Shown in pieces: positions 1 to 11,078 of a DNA stretch of 42,401 bases; position 1 is the stretch's first letter, and every line of letters starts with the position of its first letter. Below the pieces are notes generated by a model. That model saw only the letters and a program-made list of their open reading frames with translations, made no database searches and was not told the origin of the DNA. A program made the position numbers and the translations under genes. Source of the DNA: Pseudomonadota bacterium (GTDB lineage Bacteria; Pseudomonadota; Gammaproteobacteria; Steroidobacterales; Steroidobacteraceae); contig CAUJHX010000178.1 of NCBI GenBank assembly GCA_963204795.1, forward strand, positions 1-42,401, written 5' to 3'.

Positions 1-117
1 GTGTCGATGGCGGGCAAGGGCACCGCCGTGCTCAGCCGCATCGCGGGGCAGTGGCGCATCCGCCATCTGCACACGGCACAGGCGCCGGCGCGCAAGTCCG
101 ACCCCGCGCCGCACTGA
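1..117 (+). CDS. C-terminal end of an NTF2/SnoaL-like protein (5' truncated)
   Basis: An open frame enters from the left edge and stops at TGA 115-117, leaving 38 residues. The stretch GKGTAVLSRIAGQWRIRHLH has the look of the last two beta strands of SnoaL-like/DUF4440 proteins (NTF2 fold), which commonly end in a G-W-R-I-x-H pattern, followed here by a short Pro/Ala-rich tail. Its function cannot be read from so little. It runs towards another NTF2-like gene on the opposite strand with only 26 bases between their stops. The true start lies outside the window. The family call is moderate and rests on this short motif. Confidence 0.6.
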   Translation: MSMAGKGTAVLSRIAGQWRIRHLHTAQAPARKSDPAPH

Positions 118-143
118 CGCTTCCGACCGCCTGGCGCAAGACG

Positions 144-644
144 TCAGGTGGAAGGCGACGCCGGCGCTGCTGCAGAGGCGGGCGGCGTGTCCAGGTTCCA
201 CATGTCGCGCAGGATGAGCCACTTGCCATCCTGCTTGCGCCACACTTCCAGGAACTTGCCGGCTCCCACCACCTTGCCTGCGGTGTCTTTCACCGTGAAA
301 TCTCCGGAATGCCAACCCACGTTGCCGGACACTCCGGTCGTGCTGGCACCCAATTCGAAGGTCGTCGCGGCCGAGACGGCAATGTCGGTCGTGTAGAACC
401 TGCGCACCGCCTCCCGACTCGCGGCGGCCGGCGAGCCTGGCGGCATCACGACAGCGTCCTCGGCCATGAAAGCGAGAATCGCATCGACATCACCCCTCGA
501 GTAGGCATCGATCAGCGCCGCCGAACCGCTGCGCATCGTGTCCTCGTCCGCCTTGCTGCCGGTGGCGTCGGGTGGCTGTGGCGCGCAGGCCGTGAGAATC
601 AGAAGACCTGCTGCAAAGAATGCAGCTTTGCCCAGCTTGTGCAT
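144..644 (-). CDS. lipoprotein with a DUF4440/SnoaL-like (NTF2-fold) domain
   Basis: A protein of 166 residues. The chosen ATG at 644 is preceded by a GAGGG-type ribosome site and gives a clean lipoprotein signal: K-L-G-K, a hydrophobic run, then the lipobox L-T-A-C. A further in-frame start upstream (680) would add 12 residues before the signal and is rejected. The body (about residues 35-150) matches the DUF4440 pattern: LIDAYSRGDVDAILAFMAED near the start, a central V-M-P-P-G, and near the end F-L-E-V-W-R-K-Q-D-G-K-W-L-I. Such domains are small cone-shaped folds used as enzymes or ligand binders, so the ligand cannot be inferred. The protein is expected to be lipid-anchored facing the periplasm. 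A low-complexity Ala/Pro/Ser tail follows. Confidence 0.85.
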   Translation of the reverse strand: MHKLGKAAFFAAGLLILTACAPQPPDATGSKADEDTMRSGSAALIDAYSRGDVDAILAFMAEDAVVMPPGSPAAASREAVRRFYTTDIAVSAATTFELGASTTGVSGNVGWHSGDFTVKDTAGKVVGAGKFLEVWRKQDGKWLILRDMWNLDTPPASAAAPASPST

Positions 645-723
645 GGCTGTTCCCTCTGATTGCGAAGTCCAGTCACTCACGCAGCAAGTTGTACGCCGAT
701 GCCGTGCAGCAATTCAAGCCGGG

Positions 724-984
724 TCAAGGCTCCGTGTCGAGGTCATTCATGGGCTCGATCCGGACATCGCCAATAACGCGCAGCACACCCGGAATTGCGA
801 GGAGAGTCTCTCGGGTCATATCGATTGGCGCGAGTACCGTGACGACGATCGTGTCGGAGTCTGCGCCCCGCCCGCGCATGGGCACTGGATCATGACCGGC
901 AAGGATCGAGAGGCCAGCGGCAGCGAGCCGCGAGGCAATCACCTGCGACCGAACGGCAGCGAACTCGAGTTGCCACGTGCGCAT
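724..984 (-). CDS. small protein downstream of the S8 peptidase, propeptide-like
   Basis: A protein of 86 residues starting at ATG 984, five bases after the stop of the S8 peptidase gene, so the two are almost certainly cotranscribed. A longer frame reaching 1275 is only the shadow of the peptidase. No signal peptide or membrane segment is seen. The pattern suggests strand (WQLEFAAV), helix (SQVIASRLAAAG), strand (TIVVTVLAPI), helix, strand (VLRVIGDVRIEP), as in ferredoxin-like folds. The second half resembles the N-terminal region of the neighbouring peptidase (T-x-V-V, a helix, then V-x-x-x-x-D-x-x-x-x-P). It also resembles the end of subtilisin propeptides, where a phrase like P-G-V-x-x-V is common. 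A role as inhibitor or folding partner is an inference. The family is otherwise not recognised. Confidence 0.75.
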   Translation of the reverse strand: MRTWQLEFAAVRSQVIASRLAAAGLSILAGHDPVPMRGRGADSDTIVVTVLAPIDMTRETLLAIPGVLRVIGDVRIEPMNDLDTEP

Positions 985-989
985 GGCCG

Positions 990-2192
990 TCAGGGCGCCA
1001 GCGCCGCCCACGCGCCGTGGGCATCGATGACGCCGGCACCGAAGCGCGGGTCCCAGCGCCCGCGGCCGGTGGTTGCGCGCAGCGCCGCACGCGCTCGGTC
1101 CTGTGTCAGACCGCGCCGACTGCCGGCGAGCAGTGCAAGCACGCCCGCAACGACCGGGCAGGCCGCCGACGTGCCGGTGTCGCTCGGGAACCAGCCCGCG
1201 AAATGGCTGAAGCCGCACACATCCGGCTTCTCGCGCGCGAGGGCCGCCGGGCCTTCCGAACTGTAGCCGATCCACTCGCGCCGCAGGTTCACTGCCCCGA
1301 CACAGATTGAACGCTCATGACCACTTGCCCCCCAGATGCCGCGACCAGGTCCCTGATCATCGGCACAGCGCGGATCGGCGCACACGCCCCCGCAGTTGCC
1401 TGCCGCGAAGCTCACGAGGAGCCCTGCATCGAGCAGCTCCACGAGCTTGCGCGTGAACACATGATCAGGATTGCGCGTGTAGTTGCCGGGATCCCCCGGC
1501 GGAAAGGGATCCCAGGACTCCTGATACAGCCCCCAGCTGTTCGACAGCACCTGCGGTGTGCCGCCGGTCCTGAAGCTCGTGAGCGCGCGCTGGAACGATT
1601 GCAGCGCGCTCGACAGCAAGCCACCGACGCCCGCGCCGGGTGCAGTCTTGCCGATCGAGTAATCGTGGAATTGCGTCTCCGGGCAGGCAATCGCTGCATC
1701 GAATGCGCACATGTTGCCGTGGCCCTCCCATGCGACTGCGGCATCACCGGGCGGCGAACGGGGATCCGGCGACCAGCCGCCGGTGACTGGAAAGCGTGCG
1801 CCATCCACGCCCCCGTCGACGATGCCGATGACGGCACCCTGGCCCCGATACGCCGCGTCCTTCCACACGCGATCGGCGCCGAGAGCCCGCGCGACGTCAG
1901 CGCTCGAGCCGGTCGGCACCTGCGGCGTGCAGTCGATCGCTTCGGCAATCGGCGCAACCTGCGGATCGGCCCAGACACCGACGATGTGTCGGTGCGAACG
2001 CAGATCGTGCAGCGCCGCGCGCGCGATATCGGCCCGCACGACAAGCGTCTCGGCAGGGTGATCAGTGGGGGCCGCGGCACCCCGCACGGCGCGCGTCAGC
2101 GGCACAGGCTCGTAGGCCGGATCCACGCCGGCTGGCCACTCCGCGGCGCGGGTCGGCACGAGTTCGAGCAGTACGGACAGCCTGTCATTCAC
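990..2192 (-). CDS. S8 (subtilisin-like) serine peptidase without signal peptide
   Basis: A 400-residue subtilase from the preferred GTG at 2192. An AGGAGGG site sits seven bases upstream of it; a GTG at 2195 and a TTG at 2216 are less well placed. Catalytic residues are visible: Asp126 in GIVDGG, His158 in EGHGN, oxyanion Asn266 in AAGN, and Ser342 in DTGTSAACP. The His motif reads H-G-N-M-C-A rather than the usual H-G-T-H-V-A. About 85 residues precede the catalytic domain and include a possible I9-like prodomain (TLVVRADI, then IVGVWADPQVAP). There is no signal peptide, so the enzyme may be cytoplasmic unless exported unusually. It is rich in cysteine, including CGGVCADPRC. The 86-residue gene follows directly, and the PA2779/PA2778-like pair is divergent. 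Confidence 0.93.
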   Translation of the reverse strand: MNDRLSVLLELVPTRAAEWPAGVDPAYEPVPLTRAVRGAAAPTDHPAETLVVRADIARAALHDLRSHRHIVGVWADPQVAPIAEAIDCTPQVPTGSSADVARALGADRVWKDAAYRGQGAVIGIVDGGVDGARFPVTGGWSPDPRSPPGDAAVAWEGHGNMCAFDAAIACPETQFHDYSIGKTAPGAGVGGLLSSALQSFQRALTSFRTGGTPQVLSNSWGLYQESWDPFPPGDPGNYTRNPDHVFTRKLVELLDAGLLVSFAAGNCGGVCADPRCADDQGPGRGIWGASGHERSICVGAVNLRREWIGYSSEGPAALAREKPDVCGFSHFAGWFPSDTGTSAACPVVAGVLALLAGSRRGLTQDRARAALRATTGRGRWDPRFGAGVIDAHGAWAALAP

Positions 2193-2199
2193 CACGGCA

Positions 2200-2206
2200 C
2201 CCTCCT
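2200..2206 (-). promoter_or_regulatory. strong ribosome binding site that sets the S8 peptidase start
   Basis: Read on the minus strand this is AGGAGGG, seven bases before GTG 2192 and four before GTG 2195. It lies inside the longer frame that begins with TTG 2216, so it argues for a GTG start and against the longer protein. Confidence 0.7.
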
Positions 2207-2224
2207 GCGTCGTCAAAGAGCGAC

Positions 2225-2254
2225 TTGTCGGCGCTTCGGCCTTCCGCCTAGACT
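2225..2254 (+). promoter_or_regulatory. candidate sigma-70 promoter for the PA2779/PA2778-like pair
   Basis: TTGTCG (2225-2230) and TAGACT (2249-2254) are separated by 18 bases. Each matches four of six consensus positions. Transcription would begin near 2261, about 38 bases before the ATG at 2299. This is the only candidate seen in the divergent gap. Confidence 0.4.
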
Positions 2255-2298
2255 GCGCCGCGCATTGTGCGCGCTCTCAGCGTTTCCAAGGAGCCCCC

Positions 2299-2679
2299 AT
2301 GATCATGTCCTTCCGTCGCGGCGTTGTCGCCCTGACCCTGCTTGCCTTCGTTGCAGCCGTCACTCCGGCACCCGCCACGGCCGCGATGATCGACACCAGC
2401 GCCGCCGTCGCGGCGTCCACGCGCGCCGCGAACCTTGCGCGCGTCGACAGCGTACTCGCCCGCGCCGACGTGCAGCAGCGCCTCACCGACCTCGGCGTCG
2501 CACCCGAAGCCGCCCATGAGCGCGCAGCGGCCCTCACCGATACCGAACTCGCGGGTTTCGCTGCGCAACTCGAGAACGCGCCGGCCGGTGGCGAGGTCCT
2601 TGCGGTCATCGGACTCGTCTTCGTCGTGCTCATGATTCTCGAGTTCACCGGCGTGATCGACATCTTCAAGAAGGCCTGA
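2299..2679 (+). CDS. PA2779-family small membrane protein
   Basis: A protein of 126 residues with an AAGGAG ribosome site before ATG 2299. It has an N-terminal signal or anchor (about residues 6-29, ending ATAA). A helical middle (about 32-95) carries D-V-Q-Q-R-L-x-x-L-G-V and A-A-A-L-T-D-T-E-L. A C-terminal membrane helix (about 100-120) is followed by D-I-F-K-K-A. This matches the PA2779 family of Pseudomonas, small proteins of unknown function usually encoded next to a PA2778-family cysteine peptidase, as here. The helical middle would lie in the periplasm. An association with, or processing by, the neighbouring peptidase is inferred from conserved adjacency, not from a motif. Confidence 0.85.
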   Translation: MIMSFRRGVVALTLLAFVAAVTPAPATAAMIDTSAAVAASTRAANLARVDSVLARADVQQRLTDLGVAPEAAHERAAALTDTELAGFAAQLENAPAGGEVLAVIGLVFVVLMILEFTGVIDIFKKA

Positions 2680-2695
2680 CAGGGGCGGGCGCGCC

Positions 2696-3676
2696 ATGTT
2701 GCGCGTCGGTCCTGCGGCGGGGCTTGTGTTGGCGCTGCTCGCCGGCGGTTGCAGTTTCTCGCCCCCGAAATCCGGCGGGCCGGGCGCGACATACGCGTCG
2801 TGGCCCGCCGATGCCCCCACCCGCGTTGAACTCGCGGACACGCCTTTCTTCCCCCAGAACGACTACCAGTGCGGTCCGGCCGCGCTTGCGACGCTTCTCG
2901 GGGCAGGCGGCATCGACGCGCTGCCCGCTGATCTCGTCGACGAGGTCTATATTCCGGCCCGCAGGGGCAGTCTGCAGACGGAAATGCTCGCGGCGACGCG
3001 ACAGCGGCGCCGCATCCCGTATGTGCTCGAGCCGCGGTTCGATGCGCTGGTGCACGAGCTCGCGGGAGGGCGCCCCGTGCTCGTCCTGCTGAACCTCGGC
3101 ATCAGGTCATGGCCGATCTGGCATTACGCCGTCGTGATCGGCTATGAGCGCGATGCGGAACGCCTGCTGCTGCGCTCGGGCACGACGCAACGTGCGCGCC
3201 TGTCGCTGCGTCGTTTTCGCGGCGCCTGGGCGCGCGCGGACGACTGGGGCTTCGTGGCTCTGCGGCCCGGTGAGCTTCCTCAGGCGGCAACGCCCGCCCG
3301 CTATGCGGCAGCTGTCGCAGATTTCGAACGGATCGATCCGCGCGCCGCGATGCTCGCCTGGTCCGCCGGCATGGCACGCTGGCCGGACGAGCCGCTGCTG
3401 CGTTTCGGCGCGGCCAACGCGCTCCTTGCGCAGGGCGATCGCGCAGGTGCCGAAGAGGCGCTGCGCGAACTGCTGCTGCGCGCGCCGGCGGACATGGCCG
3501 CGCGCAACAACTACGCGGAACTCCTGTCGCAGCGCGGCTGCCGCGCGGCGGCTCTGGCGGAGATCACCGTGGCGCAAGCGCATGCGCGCGGCACGCCACT
3601 CGCGGCGGTGATCGACACGACCGCGAACGAGATTGCAGCGCGGGCAGCCGATCCGGTGGCACCCTGCCCGCGCTGA
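2696..3676 (+). CDS. PA2778-family cysteine peptidase, C39-like lipoprotein with TPR tail
   Basis: A protein of 326 residues beginning 16 bases after the PA2779-like stop, behind an AGGGGCGG site. It carries a lipoprotein signal with Cys19 in LLAGGC. A papain-like C39 domain (about 48-190) shows the catalytic cysteine in NDYQCGPAALA (Cys59), the histidine in IWHYAVVIGY (His143) and a following acidic residue region. The last 120 residues look like tetratricopeptide helices (RFGAANALLAQGDRAGAEEA, then NNYAELLSQRG). C39 domains elsewhere cleave double-glycine leaders in exporters. This version has no ABC transporter and should sit lipid-anchored in the periplasm. The substrate is unknown; the small partner protein is the obvious candidate. 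Its end lies seven bases from the end of the convergent cusA-like gene. Confidence 0.88.
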   Translation: MLRVGPAAGLVLALLAGGCSFSPPKSGGPGATYASWPADAPTRVELADTPFFPQNDYQCGPAALATLLGAGGIDALPADLVDEVYIPARRGSLQTEMLAATRQRRRIPYVLEPRFDALVHELAGGRPVLVLLNLGIRSWPIWHYAVVIGYERDAERLLLRSGTTQRARLSLRRFRGAWARADDWGFVALRPGELPQAATPARYAAAVADFERIDPRAAMLAWSAGMARWPDEPLLRFGAANALLAQGDRAGAEEALRELLLRAPADMAARNNYAELLSQRGCRAAALAEITVAQAHARGTPLAAVIDTTANEIAARAADPVAPCPR

Positions 3677-3683
3677 GCCCGCT

Positions 3684-6820
<3,137 letters not shown>

Positions 6821-6824
<4 letters not shown>

Positions 6825-8026
6825 GGGTGCGTCCCGTGCCCGCCGAGGCGTTCGAGCGCGCCGGAGAGGCTCGCTTCCGAATCGAGCAGGAACTGCCCCG
6901 ACACGACCACCTGGTCACCCGCCGCGAGTCCCGCCAGGATTTCCGTGCGGCCGCCGCTGCTGCGGCCGGTGCGCACAGCCATCGGCATGAAATGCGCGTC
7001 ACCGTGACGCACGATCACGTGCGCCTGCTCGCCACTGCCGATCACCGCGTCACTCGGCACCAGCAGGCTCTCGGGGCCGGCGTCCGACCGCAGGACGACG
7101 CGCGCCTGTTGTCCCGCCGCGAGCACGCCATCGGGATTGGCAAGCACGATGCGCGCCTGCTGGGTGCGGCTCGCCGGATCGAGTGTCGGCAACAGGGACT
7201 CGACGTGTCCCTCGACAGGTCGCGCGACACCGCCCACTTCGGCGACGACGCGAGCACCCGCGGCAATGCCCGCCGCCTCAGCTTGGGGAATCGCCGCCTG
7301 CAACCAGACCGTTCGCGTGCCGTTGACCCGAAACAGCGTCGCGCCGACGACTGCGACCTCGCCCTCGCGCACGCCGATCTCGCTGACGACGCCCTGCTCG
7401 GGCGTCGTCAGCACAATGCGCCCGTCGCGGCCGAGTTGCGTGCCATCCGGCACACCGAGCGCACGCAGTCGTGCTTGCGCGGCCGCTTCGAGTTCGCGCG
7501 TGCCCGTCTCGGCGGATTGCGCGATGGCTTGTGCCTCCGCGAGCGCGCTGCTCCACGCGGGAGCAATCACGCTCGCCAGCGGCTCGCCTCGCCGGACCTT
7601 CGTGAACGGCGCCTTGACGTACAGCCGATCCACGATGACCTCGGTACGTGCGCTCACGACGCGCTCGAGCCGCAGGTCCCAGGCGATCGTGCCGGACACG
7701 GCGAGTTCGCCATCGAGCCGACCCTTTTCGACCGCCACCGTGCGCACTCCGAGATTGTGCTGGGTGACGGCAGATACCTCGACGCCGGACTTCACCTCTT
7801 CATCCGCATACTTCGGCTGCAACTGCATGTCCATGAAAGGGGACTTGCCGGGCTTCGCGAAGTGCTGGTCCGGCACCATCGGGTCGTACCAGTAGAGGAC
7901 CTTGCGTTCCCCGGCAGGCACCGTTGCCACGGGCTGATCGCCGCGTCCTGCGCTCCACCAGCCGATAGCGCCGGCGAGCGCCGCGAGCGCAGCCAGGACC
8001 ACGAAACCCCGTTTGCCGATCGTCAT
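6821..8026 (-). CDS. cusB: CusB-family periplasmic adaptor with heavy-metal binding domain
   Basis: A 401-residue membrane fusion protein linking the RND pump to the outer-membrane channel. It has an N-terminal membrane anchor (about 7-25). A heavy-metal binding domain follows (about 44-74), recognisable by [18 protein letters not shown] and [10 protein letters not shown]. Next come the barrel-sandwich and hairpin regions ([16 protein letters not shown], then [20 protein letters not shown]). The Met/His/Tyr-rich HMBD fits Cu/Ag handling. The gene overlaps cusC and cusA by four bases each (ATGA), so translation is probably coupled. Confidence 0.93.
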
Positions 8027-9294
8027 GGTGTCGTCTCCCCGAAGAGATAAGCCAGCTCCACCCAGGCACGGCCGAGACCGGCGAGATGCTGTGCGTGCGC
8101 GCGGTGCGCGGTCGACTCGTCGCGGCGGGCGTCGAGCCAGGAATTCAGCTCGCCGCCGGCGCGATAGGACGCGAGCGCCGCGGCACTGCGATCCCGGGCG
8201 AGTTTCAGGACTTGTTCATGTATGGACACCTGGCGCCGGAGCGCCTCCCAGCGCGCATACGCTGCACGGATGCGCGCCGTCAGCTCGAGACGCAGGCTCT
8301 CCTCTGACGCACGCGCCGCGCGCTGCTCCGCTGTGCGCGCTGCGATGCCCGGCGCCTGCCGGTTGCCCGCGAAGAGCGGCAGACTGACACCCACTTCGAA
8401 CATCAGCATGTCGTCGAAGCCGCTCCGCTGTCCGTAGCTCGCGGTGAAATCCCAGTCAGGTCGACGCTCGGCCCGCGCCTCGTCAACTGCGGCGACAGCC
8501 GATGCCACTTTCGCCCCGGCCGAGCGCAACAGAGGCTGCCTGTCGAGTATCGCGAGCGCCTCACCCTCCGGGCGGGGCGCGCGGTCGAAGTCAGGCGCCG
8601 AGGCCGCGATCGTGACGGCCTCATCGCCGATCCAGCGACGCAGTTCAGCCAGGGCCTCGCCTGCCGTGCCCTCGGCGGCGGCGACCTCGCTGTCGACTTC
8701 GAGCACGCCCGCCTCGGCCGATAACGCATCGAGCACCGATCCACCACCCGCAACGCGCGCGCGCGTCAGGCGGGCGGCAAGCTGCGCCTGTGTGCGCAAC
8801 GAACCCAGGGCTTCGATCTCGCGCCTTGCAGACCAGACATCGACCCAGGCACTCGCGGCCGCCCGGGCGACATCGAGGCGCTCGACTTCGGCGTCGAGCT
8901 GCGCGAGCTCGACGTTGCGCGCGGCGGCCCGGCGTTGCGCGGCGCGCTTGGCGCGCGCCGGCAGCGCCTGACGCAGCCCGATCGTCTTCTGCGTCATGGA
9001 ATCGGCGTCAAAGTCGAAGGCGTCCGCGCCCGACACGGGCAGGCTATCGAACCCGATCGCGAGCATCGGATCGGGCAGACGCCCGGCGCGACGCAGGTCC
9101 TCTGCAGCGGCTTCGATGGTGGCGCGACTGGCCTCGAGTTGCGGCGCAAATTCGACGGCGCGGCGCGCAGCCTCGGCGAGCGTAAGTTCATTCGCGGACG
9201 CGCTGCCCGTCGCCATTGCGAACCAGGCGATCACAAGGCAGCACGACACGCCGCGCGCGACTCGCGGCGCACTGGCACGGGTTGGTTGGGACAT
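8023..9294 (-). CDS. cusC: TolC-family outer-membrane factor of the metal efflux system
   Basis: A 423-residue outer-membrane channel component. It has an N-terminal signal (about residues 14-34, ending ASA) and the first OEP repeat with LTLAEAARRAVEFAPQLEA. GRLPDPMLAIGFDSLP is typical of CzcC/CusC proteins. Long alpha-helical segments follow, then the second repeat with VGVSLPLFAGNRQAPGIAAR. It ends close to the start of the adaptor with an ATGA overlap. It would form the exit duct with the adaptor and pump. The gene is separated by 73 bases from the small secreted Cys/His protein upstream, which probably belongs to the same transcript. No lipobox is evident, so it is probably not lipidated. 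Confidence 0.92.
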   Translation of the reverse strand: MSQPTRASAPRVARGVSCCLVIAWFAMATGSASANELTLAEAARRAVEFAPQLEASRATIEAAAEDLRRAGRLPDPMLAIGFDSLPVSGADAFDFDADSMTQKTIGLRQALPARAKRAAQRRAAARNVELAQLDAEVERLDVARAAASAWVDVWSARREIEALGSLRTQAQLAARLTRARVAGGGSVLDALSAEAGVLEVDSEVAAAEGTAGEALAELRRWIGDEAVTIAASAPDFDRAPRPEGEALAILDRQPLLRSAGAKVASAVAAVDEARAERRPDWDFTASYGQRSGFDDMLMFEVGVSLPLFAGNRQAPGIAARTAEQRAARASEESLRLELTARIRAAYARWEALRRQVSIHEQVLKLARDRSAAALASYRAGGELNSWLDARRDESTAHRAHAQHLAGLGRAWVELAYLFGETTP

Positions 9295-9367
9295 GAATCC
9301 TCCGGAGACGGACAGGCACGGGCCAGCGCACTCGCGCCGGCGCGATCTCGCGCGAAGCCGGAGAGGA

Positions 9368-9691
9368 CTAGATCAGGAGGCTACAGAAGCGCAGCCGTGG
9401 AGGCGGGTCTCCCGTGGCGGGCGGCGTATCGTTTCGCGGGACGACCTCGAGCATCGAAGCGTCCACGACCGGAAAGCTCGCACACAGCGTAAAGCCGACG
9501 GCGGGTACGGTTGATTTGACGAAATCTGCTGGCGCCGGTGAATCCGGCGCGCAGTGGCTCGCGCAGAGCACCATGGCCGTATCGCCGGACGCGCCGGCGC
9601 AGTGATGACTGGCCAGCGCATACTGCTGGAAAAGGAGGCAGAACGCCGCTGCAAAGGCGATATACAAACCGCGCTGACGCCGCCCGATCAT
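9368..9691 (-). CDS. small secreted Cys/His protein leading the metal efflux operon
   Basis: A protein of 107 residues with a good signal peptide (about 1-27, ending YALA). The mature part carries H-H-C, a single Cys, H-C, then two further Cys, the last in the C-terminal LRFCSLLI. Small secreted proteins with scattered Cys/His often precede metal efflux operons and are thought to bind metal, but I do not recognise a named family here. Two other frames cover the same DNA; this one is preferred because of its signal peptide and its position in line with cusCBA. No Shine-Dalgarno is seen, but a TAGAAT hexamer lies seven bases before the ATG. A metal-binding role is inference. Confidence 0.6.
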   Translation of the reverse strand: MIGRRQRGLYIAFAAAFCLLFQQYALASHHCAGASGDTAMVLCASHCAPDSPAPADFVKSTVPAVGFTLCASFPVVDASMLEVVPRNDTPPATGDPPPRLRFCSLLI

Positions 9692-9698
9692 GCAATGG

Positions 9699-9704
9699 AT
9701 TCTA
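9699..9704 (-). promoter_or_regulatory. -10-like hexamer just before the small Cys/His gene
   Basis: TAGAAT on the minus strand (five of six consensus positions) lies seven bases before ATG 9691. Transcription from it would start at or next to the ATG, giving a leaderless message for the efflux operon. No convincing -35 is visible; a metal-responsive MerR-type activator could compensate, but none is encoded here. Confidence 0.4.
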
Positions 9705-9736
9705 CGCCCCGCACCCCCTGCCCGAAAGGACCCACG

Positions 9737-10621
9737 TCAAATTGTCTTCACGAGCTGGCGCAGGTAGGCCGCAAACGACCTGCCCAGCTCGGGGTGGGCG
9801 AGCGCATGCTCGACGGTGGCCTGCAAGTAGCCGAGTTTGTTGCCGCAGTCGTAGCGCTTGCCCGCGAATCGATAGGCGTAGACCGGTTCATCCTGCATCA
9901 GCCGCGCGATGCCGTCGGTCAGCTGGATCTCGCCACCCGCGCCGCGACCGATGCGCTCGAGGTGCTCGAAGACGCGCGCCGTCAGCACGTAGCGCCCGAC
10001 GACGGCAAGCCTCGAAGGCGCCGCGGCGGGCTTCGGCTTCTCGACGATGCTGCGGATTCGCTGCACCGGGCCCGCGCCGCGCTCCACGGCCACGATGCCG
10101 TACTTGTCGGTCTCCTTCTTCGGCACTTCCTCGACGCCCAGGATGCTCGCGTGCACCTCCGCGTAAACCTCGGCCATCTGCGCGAGGCAGCCCTGCTCGC
10201 CCTCGATCAGATCGTCAGCGAGGTGCACGAAGAACGGCTCGAAGCCGATCGCGGGCGCCGCGCACAGCACGGCGTGGCCGAGGCCCAGCGGCGCAGGCTG
10301 GCGGATGTAGATGCACGAGGCGTACCGCGGCAGGACGCTGCGCAGCTGGCGCACCAGTTCGTTCTTGCCCTGCGACACGAGCAGCTTTTCCAGTTCCTGG
10401 TCGGAATCGAAATGGTCTTCGATGGCGCGCTTCGACGCACCGGTGATGAAGACGAGCCGGCGCGCGCCTGCTTCCAGCGCCTCTTCCACGGCGTACTGGA
10501 TGAGCGGCTTGTCCACGACAGGCAACATCTCCTTGGGGCTCGCCTTGGTCGCCGGCAGAAACCGGGTGCCACGGCCGGCCACGGGAAACACCGCAGTACG
10601 GATCGAAGCTTTCATGCGCAT
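9737..10621 (-). CDS. galU: UTP--glucose-1-phosphate uridylyltransferase
   Basis: A 294-residue cytoplasmic enzyme making UDP-glucose from UTP and glucose-1-phosphate for surface polysaccharides and trehalose or galactose metabolism. The nucleotidyltransferase signature is near the start: [20 protein letters not shown], then [18 protein letters not shown]. Later conserved pieces include [25 protein letters not shown] and the Asp-containing VHLADDLI. The start is either ATG 10621 or ATG 10615. A weak TAGTAT hexamer six bases before 10621 fits the former, and no Shine-Dalgarno supports either. It lies downstream of comEA and upstream of the efflux operon in the same direction. Confidence 0.95.
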   Translation of the reverse strand: MRMKASIRTAVFPVAGRGTRFLPATKASPKEMLPVVDKPLIQYAVEEALEAGARRLVFITGASKRAIEDHFDSDQELEKLLVSQGKNELVRQLRSVLPRYASCIYIRQPAPLGLGHAVLCAAPAIGFEPFFVHLADDLIEGEQGCLAQMAEVYAEVHASILGVEEVPKKETDKYGIVAVERGAGPVQRIRSIVEKPKPAAAPSRLAVVGRYVLTARVFEHLERIGRGAGGEIQLTDGIARLMQDEPVYAYRFAGKRYDCGNKLGYLQATVEHALAHPELGRSFAAYLRQLVKTI

Positions 10622-10656
10622 GCGCCAATACTAGCGTATCGGCCGCCTGCGCCGCC

Positions 10657-10965
10657 TCACCTTGCTGGCGCTGCCACCTTCTTCGGCACGGCGGGCTTCG
10701 CCGCGGCACCACCGACCCGCATCTCCGCACGATTGTCGTCGATGACCTTGCGGCCGATGCCCTCGACCAGCGCGAGCTCCTCGATGCTCTTGAACGGCCC
10801 GTGCGCCTTTCGATAGGCAACGATCGCTTCAGCCCGCGCCGGCCCGATGCCTTTCAGCGCGCGATCGAGCGTGGCTGCATCGGCGGTGTTGATGTTGACG
10901 GGATCGGCGAGCGCAATCAGCGGCGCGGCACAGCAAAGGAGCAGGCAGGCAATGAAGGATCGCAT
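10657..10965 (-). CDS. ComEA-like helix-hairpin-helix protein
   Basis: A protein of 102 residues from ATG 10965, which has a GGGGAG ribosome site; an upstream GTG/ATG extension to 11004 is rejected because it would bury the signal peptide. The signal spans about residues 2-20 and ends LIALA. The mature protein is a tandem HhH unit: VNINTADAATLDRALKGIG, P-A-R-A-E-A-I-V, then FKSIEELALVEGIG. It closes with a basic Ala/Pro/Lys tail. ComEA proteins bind incoming double-stranded DNA in the periplasm during natural transformation. Short stand-alone versions are common in proteobacteria and may serve other DNA-binding roles. No other competence gene lies in the window. Confidence 0.88.
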   Translation of the reverse strand: MRSFIACLLLCCAAPLIALADPVNINTADAATLDRALKGIGPARAEAIVAYRKAHGPFKSIEELALVEGIGRKVIDDNRAEMRVGGAAAKPAVPKKVAAPAR

Positions 10966-11078
10966 GTGGAGTCTCCCCGGTTGGTTGGGCGGCCGTGGCC
11001 GCATGGGGAAGACGCTACGCCGCGCGCAGCGGCGTGCCGAGCCGGAAAAGCGCTGTGTTCGTGCAGATTGAGCGTCGC

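Noticed and set aside
724-1275. 183-residue version of the small gene after the S8 peptidase
   Set aside because: The extra N-terminal part is an out-of-frame read of the peptidase and is low-complexity Arg/Cys/Gly. The ATG at 984 fits the operon spacing.
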